Translations under genes and position numbers: made by a program | In this document: in pieces, positions 25,922 through 34,319 of the stretch | Position numbering within the stretch: position 1 is the first letter of the stretch | How the letters are laid out: every line of letters begins with the position of its first letter | Assembly: GCF_900094565.1 (NCBI RefSeq) | Contig: NZ_FMAF01000012.1 | Span: 1-64,000, forward strand | Direction: 5' to 3' | Length of the DNA stretch: 64,000 bases | From: Martinezella lusitana | GTDB taxonomy: Bacteria > Pseudomonadota > Alphaproteobacteria > Rhizobiales > Rhizobiaceae | The notes under the pieces: generated by a model | Told to the model about the DNA's origin: nothing | The model's database searches: none | Seen by the model: the letters and a program-made list of their open reading frames with translations, nothing else

Positions 25922-26188
25922 ATGATCAGTGCCGATCTGGGAAAGCAGCTCGAAAGCTATATTCAGCAACTTGTCGAGACAGGTCGCTATGGTTCGAAAA
26001 GCGAAGTCCTGCGGGAAGGTGTGCGACTGATCCAGGACCGCGAGACCCGGCTTGCCGCGCTGGATGCCTCAATCATGCGCGGCATTGCCGATGGGGATGC
26101 AGGCCGAACGAAGCCGGCCAGCGATGTCTTCGATCGGCTTGAGGCCAAATACGGCGCGATAGCTGACAAGGCCGAAAAATCGGCATGA
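25922..26188 (+). CDS. parD: ParD-type antitoxin
   Basis: An 88-residue ribbon-helix-helix antitoxin: MISADLGKQLESYIQQLVET with the GRYGSKSEVLREGVRLIQDR helices gives the DNA-binding and dimer part; the rest is a flexible toxin-binding tail. The ATG at 25922 has GGAGG 5 bases upstream; ATGs before it form no ribosome site. The toxin gene overlaps by 4 bases (ATGA). Repeats TTGATAA-TAG-TTGATAA at about 25864 may be part of the operator. Confidence 0.9.
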   Translation: MISADLGKQLESYIQQLVETGRYGSKSEVLREGVRLIQDRETRLAALDASIMRGIADGDAGRTKPASDVFDRLEAKYGAIADKAEKSA

Positions 26189-26481
26189 TCCTCGAATTTT
26201 CCTACGAGGCGGAAAACGACCTTGAGCAGATCGCCGATTATATCGCAAGGGACAATCCTCAGCGCGCGCTGTCATTCATCCGAGAGCTACGCAGCAAGTG
26301 CGAGGATCTCGTCGATAATCCGAATGGCTACTCCCTCGTCCCCCGCTACGAGCACCATGGTATCCGCCGGCGCGTCCATGGCAACTATCTGATCTTCTAT
26401 CGCGTCGAATCTGCGAAGGTGGTCATCATCCATCTTCTGCACGGCGCCACCGATTATGGCACCATGCTGTTCGGTGAATAA
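26185..26481 (+). CDS. parE: ParE/RelE-type toxin
   Basis: A 98-residue RelE-superfamily toxin: FSYEAENDLEQIADYIARDN at the start, a central YSLVPRYEHHGIRRRVHGNY block and the YLIFYRVESAKVVIIHLLHG strands, all as in ParE proteins. ParE toxins poison DNA gyrase and lack the ribonuclease residues of RelE. Coupled to parD by an ATGA overlap. Confidence 0.9.
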   Translation: MILEFSYEAENDLEQIADYIARDNPQRALSFIRELRSKCEDLVDNPNGYSLVPRYEHHGIRRRVHGNYLIFYRVESAKVVIIHLLHGATDYGTMLFGE

Positions 26482-26844
26482 CTGCGCCGGTCGATCCGAG
26501 ACGAACGCCCTCTCAAACAGCGGAGCTGGGCGACTGCCTGTGCACCTCCTCGACCTTCCCGCAGCACTCAACGCCACCTCTATGCGGTTTATCCGGCAAA
26601 GGTTCGTATCTTCATTGATTTTCTCGTTTCACGACCAGGACTATGCGCGATAACGGATGCTGACCGGCACGCCATATAACCTCGCTCTTGAAAGGAAGCG
26701 GCCTTACAACCCAGCGGATTATGTCAGGCTTCGCGATGCTCCGTTATCAACGGCCGATGTGAGGGCGCAAAGCAATCGTCCCTCACTCGGCCGCGACTTC
26801 ACTCTTTTAAAAACGATAACCCATCGCCCAAAATGAGATCGGTA

Positions 26845-26871
26845 TGATGTGAGCGGATTTGAACCGCCGAC
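26845..26871 (-). other. tRNA 3'-end-like sequence (copy A)
   Basis: The minus strand reads GTCGGCGGTTCAAATCCGCT followed by CACATCA, a well-paired T-arm with TTCAAAT loop and part of an acceptor strand. No matching 5' half is present. It equals the sequence at 57766-57792 at 24 of 27 positions. Possible scar of integration at a tRNA gene. Confidence 0.5.
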
Positions 26872-27007
26872 GTCCAACTAAAAGACCTAAGTGCTTGAAA
26901 GACCGAAGCTTCGATTCGTAATGCGAATTATGACAATTGAGTAGGGATTTCGTTTATATATCAAATATATAGCTATTATATAGCAGGTTCTTAGCGCGCC
27001 AGAGACT

Positions 27008-27042
27008 GTCACTATCGCGTATCTGAAATGCGCGAAAGTGAC
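27008..27042 (+). promoter_or_regulatory. operator palindrome 1 of the AbiEi-HipA fusion gene
   Basis: Arms GTCACTATCGCG and CGCGAAAGTGAC (one mismatch in 12) around the 11-base centre TATCTGAAATG. Repeated 64 bp downstream with the same centre and changed but still self-complementary outer bases. Confidence 0.8.
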
Positions 27043-27071
27043 ATCGATCTTGAAATCTCGGAAAATATGGT

Positions 27072-27106
27072 GTAACTTTTGCGTATCTGAAATGCGCGAA
27101 AGTTAC
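27072..27106 (+). promoter_or_regulatory. operator palindrome 2 of the AbiEi-HipA fusion gene
   Basis: Arms GTAACTTTTGCG and CGCGAAAGTTAC (one mismatch in 12) around the same TATCTGAAATG centre. The palindrome ends 5 bases before the ATG at 27112 and takes the place of any ribosome site. The first arm pair here is GTAAC/GTTAC where palindrome 1 has GTCAC/GTGAC: a matched double change that keeps symmetry. Confidence 0.8.
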
Positions 27107-27111
27107 ATATT

Positions 27112-28947
27112 ATGCCCCTCCATCTCGTCGGCGAAAATATCGATAAAACCCGCGCCCATCGGCAGGCGGAGGCGGGTAAGCTCATTCAGTTAATGCGGGG
27201 CATCTATGTGGATGCCGACGACGATATAGACCAGACGGTGCGGACCCACGCGGTACGCATCGCTAAATATCTCTATCCGAACGCCTACCTGTCGGCCGCG
27301 AGCGCCGTACTGCTCGGCCCAATGCGCGATGGCCGCCTGTTCCTGACCGGCCGCCGTGTGCAACGGCAGCGCATCAGGACGCTCGAAATCATTCAGAACA
27401 AGGCGCCGGATCATCCGTCCGTCGCGCCGGCCGTGGTTGGCGACGACATGGGCGAACTGCGCGTAGACGTATCCTCGCTAAGGCAGCGTTTTCTGGAATC
27501 CTTCCGGATTCGCAGCGAACATGCCGCATCCTTTGACGAAGCGATGAGAGAGGCGATTGGCGCCCGCCTGATCGAAGAATATGGTAGTTCGAACAACGCC
27601 GCCGATGCGGTGTTCAAGCTCGCCCGTGACAATGACTGGCTCGATGAAGGCAGCCAGGCTGAGCGCTTCCTGAAACGCAAACCGGGTGCCGCCGTCGGCA
27701 ATCAGGCCGCACTGGATCTGATTGTCGCGTGGCACGGCGCGCCGATCGGCACCCTGGTGCATGATGGCTTTGAATGGCGATGGCACGGGTCCGATCCGGA
27801 CGGCCCGCCGCTCGTGCGGCAGACAATGCCTGGCAGACTGCCGCCTTTCATTGAATCGCTGCTGCCGGAAGGCTGGCTTGGCAAAGTGCTAAACAACCCA
27901 GACGAACGGGCAGAACTGCGCTCGGGCAAGCGCTATATATCGAACATCACGATCGTCGAACGGGCCAGCGAATTGGCTGCCCTCCCGGCCGATATTCTGC
28001 TGACGAGGTTGAGCCATTATACGGCGGATCACATGTTTACGGGAACCTACGCGGGCCCCGGCCGCGGCAGCATCCAGGACACATTCGAACAGAATCTGGC
28101 GCGGATCTTTGCGACGGGCGCGACACCGCGCCTGTCGGGCGTCCAGATCAAGGCGCCGATGTTCCTTGATGCGGACGGCACCCTGATGCCGAGCACGGAC
28201 AAGTCGTTCACCCACATTCTGAAACCCGCCGGCACGTCGGGCTTCGAAGCATTGCCCGTGATCGAGTGGCAATCCATGGAACTCGGCCGGGCGGCCGGAT
28301 TCATCGTACCCGCCATTGCGCTCGTCGCTATGCCAGATGGCATGCCACCCGCTCTTGTGGTCGAACGGTTCGATATCCGCACGAGTCATGACGACATGCG
28401 AAGGCTGGCGCTTGAAGACATGACGTCCCTTCTCGGCGTCCGGGCCGAAGATAAGTACACAGGCACCATCGAGCGGATCGCGGGCGCGCTGCGTCCACTC
28501 TCGACCGACGCCAACGCGGATTTGCTGCTTCTTTTGAAGCGGGCGCTGTTCGCGTGGCTGATCGCCGACGGCGACATGCACCTGAAGAACATGGCGGTGC
28601 TGAAGATCGCAGAACCAGGCAGCGGACATTTCAACTCAGTGCGTATGGCGCCGCTTTACGATGCAGTGACGACGCGGGTGTTTCCGAACATGCAGTACGA
28701 TCACCTGGCGCTCAAAATCACCGGCAAAGACGAACGGCTGAAGAGAGCGGATTTCAAGCGTTTCGCCTCGACGGTGGGTATTCCAGCGGCGGCGGCGGAT
28801 ACGACCATGGATGAACTGGTCGCAGCACTTGCGCGCGGCCTGGACAATCTCGCCCTGCCGCCGCCGCTGACCAATGGTTCCGCAGGTGCTGATCGGGCGG
28901 CCCAGATGCAGGCGATTGTCCGCGAGCGCCTGGAAACTTTTGCATAG
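27112..28947 (+). CDS. AbiEi-like domain fused to HipA-family kinase
   Basis: A 611-residue protein. Residues 1-95 resemble the N-terminal part of AbiEi-type antitoxins (AGKLIQLMRGIYVDADDDID, then YPNAYLSAASAVLLGPMRDG and RLFLTGRR), a winged-helix domain plus the start of the antitoxin fold. Residues about 200-600 are a HipA kinase: FIESLLPEGWLGKVL, LSGVQIKAPMF, catalytic Asp488 in ADGDMHLKN, and metal-binding Asp517 in APLYDAVT. The middle (95-195) is unassigned. HipA proteins are normally about 410-440 residues and need a separate HipB; none is adjacent. A built-in regulator may bind the two palindromes just upstream and restrain the kinase. There is no ribosome site; the ATG follows palindrome 2. 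Function as a one-gene toxin-antitoxin unit is inference. Confidence 0.85.
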   Translation: MPLHLVGENIDKTRAHRQAEAGKLIQLMRGIYVDADDDIDQTVRTHAVRIAKYLYPNAYLSAASAVLLGPMRDGRLFLTGRRVQRQRIRTLEIIQNKAPDHPSVAPAVVGDDMGELRVDVSSLRQRFLESFRIRSEHAASFDEAMREAIGARLIEEYGSSNNAADAVFKLARDNDWLDEGSQAERFLKRKPGAAVGNQAALDLIVAWHGAPIGTLVHDGFEWRWHGSDPDGPPLVRQTMPGRLPPFIESLLPEGWLGKVLNNPDERAELRSGKRYISNITIVERASELAALPADILLTRLSHYTADHMFTGTYAGPGRGSIQDTFEQNLARIFATGATPRLSGVQIKAPMFLDADGTLMPSTDKSFTHILKPAGTSGFEALPVIEWQSMELGRAAGFIVPAIALVAMPDGMPPALVVERFDIRTSHDDMRRLALEDMTSLLGVRAEDKYTGTIERIAGALRPLSTDANADLLLLLKRALFAWLIADGDMHLKNMAVLKIAEPGSGHFNSVRMAPLYDAVTTRVFPNMQYDHLALKITGKDERLKRADFKRFASTVGIPAAAADTTMDELVAALARGLDNLALPPPLTNGSAGADRAAQMQAIVRERLETFA

Positions 28948-29202
28948 AGTCGCCCGTGTTTTTGAAGTTGATCCGCTCGCCAGTGTGCCGGAGAGCGGCT
29001 TGATCTCCAGATAAATCCCGGTGGACGCGAGGAGCCGCTTCGGCTGTGACAGCGGGCGCCCATTGGCCTGCGACCGCACCGCCCTCTTCCAGTTACTTTC
29101 CCCCAATCCTCGCCAGTCAGGCAGGGTTGCTGAGGACTTGCACCCACCGGTCAATTGAATAACTTCGGAAGCCCGAAATAATCTCAGATGATATGCTCGC
29201 CC

Positions 29203-29500
29203 TCACGTGATTGCATCGGCTGCGCGTTGCCAAGAATCTAAAGCCTGCCCTAAAGGAAGCTGTATGGAACTAACGGCCTTTTGACGAAAAGCCTCAGCGT
29301 CTGCAAAGAAACCATTTGCAATGTCTTGCCATTCATCTCGATCGAGAGCGAGACCGTCATAAACCTGGGTTTTATTTCCATCAATGATCCGCCAGAACTG
29401 TCCGTAGCCAGCCTGACCATCCTCCCCCCTTGGAAGAGGCAAGGCGGATTGGGAACGCTTATCCGCCTCGCAGGATCCAGGCCCGCGATAAAGGGCGGAA
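29203..29500 (-). pseudogene. unidentified protein fragment
   Basis: About 80 residues with protein-like composition (GYGQFWRIIDGNKTQVYDGL, then DRDEWQDIANGFFADAEAFR). No family recognised. It lacks a start, since the upstream frame runs into unrelated sequence, and it may be an ORF remnant. The 28948-29202 stretch before it holds no gene I can name. Confidence 0.35.
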
Positions 29501-29509
29501 TGAGCGTCG

Positions 29510-29896
29510 TCAGATATCCTCTTGCTCCCCGATAATTTCGAGGACACATTGTTTGGAATTGGTAGCATTTGTTAGTTTATGAAATGCAATTTTTGACAAA
29601 ATGTTCAATGATACGGCATCTGCATTACATATTACTGCATCTACACCTAATGTACGGCATTGCGATATAGCATCGCTGGTTTTCAATATGGCGTCAGTAA
29701 GTAAGAATTCGTTGGAAATCTGATCTTTTCTGTCATCTATAACAGAGTAATCTGTTATATTTCTTATCACTGCATCCATAGACGCGACGAGCTTTCTTAT
29801 TTCGTTATCTTCAATGGCTTTCTTAGTGAAAGCGTTGATCTCCGCAATTGCGGATCGAATAAGGTTTTCAATATTATCGAGCATTGGATCGCCCAT
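29510..29896 (-). CDS. hypothetical protein in a low-GC patch
   Basis: A 128-residue frame from an ATG (MGDPMLDNIENLIRSAIAEI) to a stop at 29510, largely helical, ending LEIIGEQEDI. Family unknown. Base composition is clearly more AT-rich than the neighbouring DNA, which suggests a recent foreign origin. An ATG four codons later is an alternative start. No ribosome site stands out, so it may be a fragment. Confidence 0.4.
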   Translation of the reverse strand: MGDPMLDNIENLIRSAIAEINAFTKKAIEDNEIRKLVASMDAVIRNITDYSVIDDRKDQISNEFLLTDAILKTSDAISQCRTLGVDAVICNADAVSLNILSKIAFHKLTNATNSKQCVLEIIGEQEDI

Positions 29897-29920
29897 TATG
29901 CTTTTAAGTGCTAGCGTCCC

Positions 29921-30400
29921 GTGTCGCCGATCTGGTCGATGAGCGGCCTCGACGGCTATCTTACGGCCCTCATCATCGGCCCGAAGTTCATCGACCCACG
30001 CCAATGGATCCCGGAACTGACCGGCCCGGATGCCCTGAACCTGCCGATGGCAATAACGGAACATCGGGCCGTGCAGACGATCGTTGCAGAGTATAATCGG
30101 ATATCTGCAAGCCTTTCCGAAATACCGAAAGACCACCGGCCAAGGTTCACCCAGATCGATGATCAGACTCTTGATCCATTTGATTGGGACATCTGCTTTC
30201 TCATTGGAACACGACACGCGCCAAGGCTTTGGCAACCTGTCCTTCCAGGTCATGCCGTCACTAGAGATATCATCGCGCCGATCCGCAAGCTCGGTGAGGT
30301 AAAACGGAAAGCGACCCACCAAGATGCTGCTGCCGTCGCTGAAGCACTCTTCAATATCCGAACCTATTTTATGCCGAAGCGGGCAAAGCAGAAGTTCTGA
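29921..30400 (+). pseudogene. UPF0149 (YecA-like) protein, N-terminally truncated
   Basis: From about 29939 the frame reads SGLDGYLTALIIGPKFIDPR, then PDALNLPMAITEHRAV and FDWDICFLIGTRHAPRLW, the body of UPF0149/YecA-like proteins. Homologues have about 30 extra residues before the LDGYLTAL block, which here are replaced by the hypothetical gene on the other strand. C-terminus KRAKQKF is intact. Probably non-functional. Confidence 0.7.
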
Positions 30401-30626
30401 CTGAAAGCCAGAAGCCGATTTGATCAATTACAAAAGCCGTGGGCTGTTCGTTGCGCTCACGTTTGATCGATTCGCCAAGGGTTGTTTGCACTTTTTGCCG
30501 CTGCTTTCATTGCGATTGCTAAAATACACTAGAACCTCTTCAACGTATTTTGATTGTGATCCGATAATAGGGGGCGAATACTCATGATGAGCATCAGATA
30601 ATTACTGGATATCGACAAGGGCAAGA

Positions 30627-31862
30627 ATGATTCAGCCCCAGCCTCCAATAGCAGTGTCCCTTATTGCACCAGGGATATTTCTCGTGTTTGCTTTCGTATA
30701 TTGTGGCGCATGGTTCGTGGAGAGGCGGCGTCATTATCTCTTGCTGCTCGCTCTCGCGTGCATGCTGTTCTGCATCGGCGCGCTCGTTCAGGTGTTGCAT
30801 CTTCCCGAGGAAATTTATGCCAACGCCGTGCTTTCCAGCATGTTTTATACCGCGGCCGTGATTGCCGCTGCCGAAGGGATCGTACGGCGGTCGAGCAAGC
30901 GGTTGAGCCTACCGGTCGATCTCGCGATAATGGTGGCGGTCACGGGCCTCGTCGTCTACTTCTGCTATCTCAGCCCGAACCTGCTCGCCCGCATCTATAT
31001 CCAGAACTTTGGATATGGAGCAATTCTAACAGTCGCATCGCTGTTGATCATTCCGCGCCCGGGAACACGGCCGGTCGACCGAGCGCTGTTCTGGATCATG
31101 TTCGTGTTCGGGGTGCAGTTCATCCCAAGGACGGTGCTCACGATCGGGCCCAATGCGGTCTTCTCGGCCAAAACCTTCGGCCAGTCGCCCTTCTGGCAGG
31201 CCCTGCAGGTCTCTCTGGTGGTGATGGGCGCTGTTCTAGCATTCGCGATCCTGGCGGCGGCATTTTCGGATCTGCTGGACGACTTGCGGCGCGAGCGTGA
31301 TACCGATGCTTTGACCGGTGTCCTCAATCGCGGTGGGTTCGAGAGCCGATCGAATGCCGTTGTGGGTCGCGCCTCACTTGGACGAGCTTCGCTCATCCTG
31401 TGCGACCTCGATCATTTCAAATCGATCAACGACGCCTACGGCCACCAAGCCGGTGATGAGGTCATTCGCCGCTTCGGCGCCGTGCTCAGCGGCGAGCTGC
31501 GGTGGTCCGACCTCGCGGGCCGGATAGGAGGAGAGGAATTCGCCATCCTGATGCCTGATGTGTCTGAAAGCGACGCGGCGGCCGTGGCTGAGCGCGTTCG
31601 TGCCCAGATCGAGGAGCAATCCTTCGGCGAGTTCGGCCTTGCTCGCCGGGTAACCGCAAGCTTTGGCGTCGTGGAACGTCGTGCCGGCGAACGCCTCCAG
31701 GATCTGATCGCGCGCGCCGATCAGCTGCTCTATTCGGCGAAATCCGCAGGCAGGAACCGAGTGGCGCGGACGGCGACGGCCGCAGCGGCCGCGCAGTGCG
31801 ACACGCCGGCTGTCTCCGATGCGCCAGCGAGGAGTTGTCACAGCGATGTCATCTTAAGTTGA
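30627..31862 (+). CDS. membrane diguanylate cyclase
   Basis: A 411-residue protein: six or seven transmembrane segments in residues 1-210, then a GGDEF domain (about 230-385). The active-site loop reads GGEEF in RIGGEEFAIL, an active variant; LCDLDHFKSINDAYGHQAGD carries the metal and substrate residues. It would make cyclic di-GMP in response to a membrane signal. A standalone gene; the start is an ATG with a weak AAGGGC upstream. No allosteric I-site RxxD is obvious just before the loop. Confidence 0.92.
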   Translation: MIQPQPPIAVSLIAPGIFLVFAFVYCGAWFVERRRHYLLLLALACMLFCIGALVQVLHLPEEIYANAVLSSMFYTAAVIAAAEGIVRRSSKRLSLPVDLAIMVAVTGLVVYFCYLSPNLLARIYIQNFGYGAILTVASLLIIPRPGTRPVDRALFWIMFVFGVQFIPRTVLTIGPNAVFSAKTFGQSPFWQALQVSLVVMGAVLAFAILAAAFSDLLDDLRRERDTDALTGVLNRGGFESRSNAVVGRASLGRASLILCDLDHFKSINDAYGHQAGDEVIRRFGAVLSGELRWSDLAGRIGGEEFAILMPDVSESDAAAVAERVRAQIEEQSFGEFGLARRVTASFGVVERRAGERLQDLIARADQLLYSAKSAGRNRVARTATAAAAAQCDTPAVSDAPARSCHSDVILS

Positions 31863-32044
31863 AATCGGTTGCGCGGAAGACGTTCTGCCTTGAGGATTGA
31901 TCTCAGGCCGTGGCTCCGGCCGCAGCTTTCCATTCTCCGATCTCATGGATGCGGTGAATGCGGTTTTGGAATGCGGAGCGTTGTGCGCGGGCTGGGACGA
32001 GGAGGTTACGGACAGCGGAGAAGACAGAGACGAAGCGCTGAAGG

Positions 32045-32160
32045 CCGCTTCGTTTATTGAAGGAGGCACCGAAATCTCCACTTATCCCGCCGAATGCAGG
32101 ATCACCATTGAGCGGCGGGTAGTTCCTGGTGAAACCAGTCACAAGATTTTGGATGACTTG
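32045..32160 (+). pseudogene. M20-family deacylase fragment
   Basis: About 38 residues, including GGTEISTYPAECRITIERR and VVPGETSHKILDDL, match the dimerisation-domain region of ArgE/DapE-type M20 peptidases. All metal-binding residues are missing. It is a relic of a gene different from the intact argE-like gene at 47444. Confidence 0.6.
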
Positions 32161-32379
32161 ACGCTGAAGTGGCGGTGGCAATCGGTTCGAATCTGTTCAA
32201 GGCGATGGATAATGTTGGTTGGGCATCGTGCACGCGGGACGACAGCTTTACGCCCTCACTTCGGCCGTTAGTCTGCGGCAAGAATCTTTGAGACAAGGAG
32301 AGAAAGTCCTTTGGCCCGTCCAGCCCAGCAGCGACGCACGCCTCCGCCCACCGGTGCCGCAACGGGCGCAGGCTTGTCA

Positions 32380-32487
32380 CTCCTTCTCACGTCTGAAGAG
32401 GAGGCGTTGATGCGCGAGGCCGGGTTTGCGAATGTCGAGCTTTTCTATTCCGCATTTTCGTTCATGTGGTGGGTTGCCAAGGCGTAA
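32380..32487 (+). pseudogene. SAM-dependent methyltransferase C-terminal fragment
   Basis: The last 35 codons (LLLTSEEEALMREAGFANVE, then LFYSAFSFMWWVAKA) match the end of class I methyltransferases, in which EEALLREAGF-x-V-x-LFY-x-F is common. No SAM-binding motif remains. The flanking 32160-32380 and 32488-32739 stretches hold no gene that I can recognise. Confidence 0.5.
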
Positions 32488-32739
32488 CAGCAGTAGCCTA
32501 TGTCGGAACCAGACACGCTTAAGAGACGGGAGCCTTGCCAATCCAAGTCTGCATCGATAACGCTGCGGCCAGGGCAAGCCTGCTTGCCTGGCTTGAGCGG
32601 AGGGGGTGGAACAGTCGGCGACTATGCGTTTCCTAGTCGCGTCGGCCAAACCGATCATCTCAACTTGGAGCAGCCAGTTGCTTAGGTGTCCTGGGTGTTG
32701 GACTCAGAGCGCCTTATGAGTAGCAGGAGGAACTGACCA

Positions 32740-33144
32740 TTGACGCAACCCGCAATCGATAAGGTCCGTTTTAAATTTTTCACGCAATGTCCAAGGGATG
32801 ATGGTCGCGGCATTTTCGTATTGCAGATGCTGACGGGCAAACCCTACGACCAAATTGCCAGCATGATCGATTGGGGCGTTCGGACCAATCATTACACAAT
32901 GTGGAACGAACTGCGCGGCGTCCTAACCGAGTTGGGCTGGCATACTGGCGGGTTACGAGAGACAAAGAACTGGGCCGATGTTCAGGGAGTAGCGGTAGTC
33001 CATGTCGAAGGAGACCACTTTATCCGCTACGATGCCGATAACGGATTTTTCTATGATCCTGGTCAATCAGATGGTCCCGATCTGCACACTCGCCTCGTTC
33101 CTGTGAGCTACCTTCCAGTGCAATCGCCAGATAATGGCGGATAA
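32740..33144 (+). CDS. C39-like peptidase-fold protein, probably inactive
   Basis: A 134-residue protein with a papain-like layout: an N-terminal helix (GIFVLQMLTGKPYDQIASMI) and a late strand with His (VVHVEGDHFIRYDADNGFFY DP). In C39-like relatives, Cys stands just before the helix as D-C-G; here it reads D-G-R-G, and one transition (TGC to CGC) would explain loss of the nucleophile. A Cys lies six residues earlier (QCPRDD) and could be an alternative. The TTG start has AGGAGG 9 bases upstream, a strong site. Function unknown. Confidence 0.55.
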   Translation: MTQPAIDKVRFKFFTQCPRDDGRGIFVLQMLTGKPYDQIASMIDWGVRTNHYTMWNELRGVLTELGWHTGGLRETKNWADVQGVAVVHVEGDHFIRYDADNGFFYDPGQSDGPDLHTRLVPVSYLPVQSPDNGG

Positions 33145-33163
33145 ATCAGGCAGACGTCTAGAA

Positions 33164-33802
33164 CTACGATGGTTTAGTTGCTGCCATGGAAGGCCGCGAT
33201 GCTATCCGTGCCCACCATTCTTTCAGATTTCCATGTTGGTGAATGAGCTCCGTCCCCTCTGACGTCATGAGGAAATAGTCAAACATGGGAGCGATGTACA
33301 AATCGGCTAGCGTCAGTTCCTGGCCAACGAACCATGGACCGTTTCCCATGAGGTCGGACATTGCTGCTAAGCAGTTGCGTGCCTTGGAGAGAGCCGCAGC
33401 GAGCTTTTCGTTGTCCGTTGGAACACCTCTGTCAGGCTTCGACACCCGCTCCACGTACACTCCCCACACTAGCTCAGGATACGCATAGTTGTCAGCGATG
33501 CTGATCAACTGATTGCATCTTGCGCGGTGCATGACGTCCAAGGGCTGGAGCTTCGGCCCCTCGAAAGCTTCATCGATATATCGAACGATCGCGCTGGTCT
33601 CATAGAGAGTAAATCCTCCATGCTCGAAGGCGGGAATGCGCCCGAAGGGATGCCTCACCAAGTATTCGACCGGGGGACCACCTTCTGCAAAAATATCTAG
33701 CGGCTCAAGTTGATGTTCGATCCCTTTCTCAGTCAGACACAGTCGAGCGATTCGTACGTAGACGCTGTAATCTGCCCCGAAGAGGCGCGGTTGTGTGGTC
33801 AT
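33164..33802 (-). CDS. glutathione S-transferase family protein
   Basis: A 212-residue GST: thioredoxin-like N-terminal domain (LFGADYSVYVRIARLCLTEK, then HPFGRIPAFEHGGFTLYETS, where the Pro and E-T-S bind glutathione) and an all-helical C-terminal domain with LTLADLYIAPMFDY, the N-capping motif. The ATG at 33802 is preceded by AGGTGGGCAG. A detoxification or stress role is likely; the substrate is unknown. Confidence 0.9.
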   Translation of the reverse strand: MTTQPRLFGADYSVYVRIARLCLTEKGIEHQLEPLDIFAEGGPPVEYLVRHPFGRIPAFEHGGFTLYETSAIVRYIDEAFEGPKLQPLDVMHRARCNQLISIADNYAYPELVWGVYVERVSKPDRGVPTDNEKLAAALSKARNCLAAMSDLMGNGPWFVGQELTLADLYIAPMFDYFLMTSEGTELIHQHGNLKEWWARIASRPSMAATKPS

Positions 33803-33878
33803 CTGCCCACCTTCGTGCAATTGGCGCATACCTTGGGATTCAAAGTAAACGACGTCCCTAGTAGCTTATGCCATGGCG

Positions 33879-34319
33879 CTAAACATCAACAAACGTCTTA
33901 CGCAGCCAAATGCAGGCATGCCCTGCAGGCAATCCTTCAATCCGTCCAAACTCTTCATAACCGCGAGATCGGTAAAAGTCCGGGGCTTGAAAACTGAACG
34001 TATCGACGTAAGCGCCTACGCATCCACGTTCGCGCGCAACTGCTTCGGCCTTATCCATCAGCAAACTGCCGACGCCAGCACCTCGAACTGAGTTCGACAC
34101 CCAAAGCCAATCAACGAACATCCAGCGGTAGAAGGTCCTTGCCTTCACCCCACCCTTCACCACCCCCTCGCCCTCGCGTGCGATGACCCATAAGTCCTCC
34201 GCATTGTCAGGGCCGGCTTTGCTGGAATTGTACTCATCTAGCCCTTGATCGATGAGCTGCCGTGTGGTGGCATCTGGAGCGCCCTCGACTTCAACCGCTA
34301 TCGACAACAAGTCCCTCAT
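33879..34319 (-). CDS. GNAT-family N-acetyltransferase
   Basis: A 146-residue acetyltransferase with the acetyl-CoA motif region WVSNSVRGAGVGSLLMDKAE (R-G-x-G-x-G/A family pattern), then GAYVDTFSFQAPDFYRSRGY, the typical motif B (FY-x-x-GY). It starts at an ATG at 34319. Alone between the GST gene and an intergenic region; acceptor molecule unknown. Confidence 0.9.
   Translation of the reverse strand: MRDLLSIAVEVEGAPDATTRQLIDQGLDEYNSSKAGPDNAEDLWVIAREGEGVVKGGVKARTFYRWMFVDWLWVSNSVRGAGVGSLLMDKAEAVARERGCVGAYVDTFSFQAPDFYRSRGYEEFGRIEGLPAGHACIWLRKTFVDV

Larger units (their letters stand above)
26482..27111. other. intergenic region with tRNA-like piece and AT-rich stretch
   Basis: No gene visible in 630 bp. 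It holds a tRNA 3'-end-like sequence at 26845-26871, an AT-rich stretch at about 26930-26990 containing TATATA runs that could carry a promoter, and two large palindromes at 27008-27106 described separately. Confidence 0.6.

Noticed and set aside
26821..26960. Complete tRNA gene
   Set aside because: Only T-arm and acceptor-like 3' part; no D-arm or 5' acceptor strand, and anticodon stem does not pair.
27008..27106. CRISPR-like short repeats
   Set aside because: Only two copies, palindromic, immediately before a start codon: an operator pair instead.
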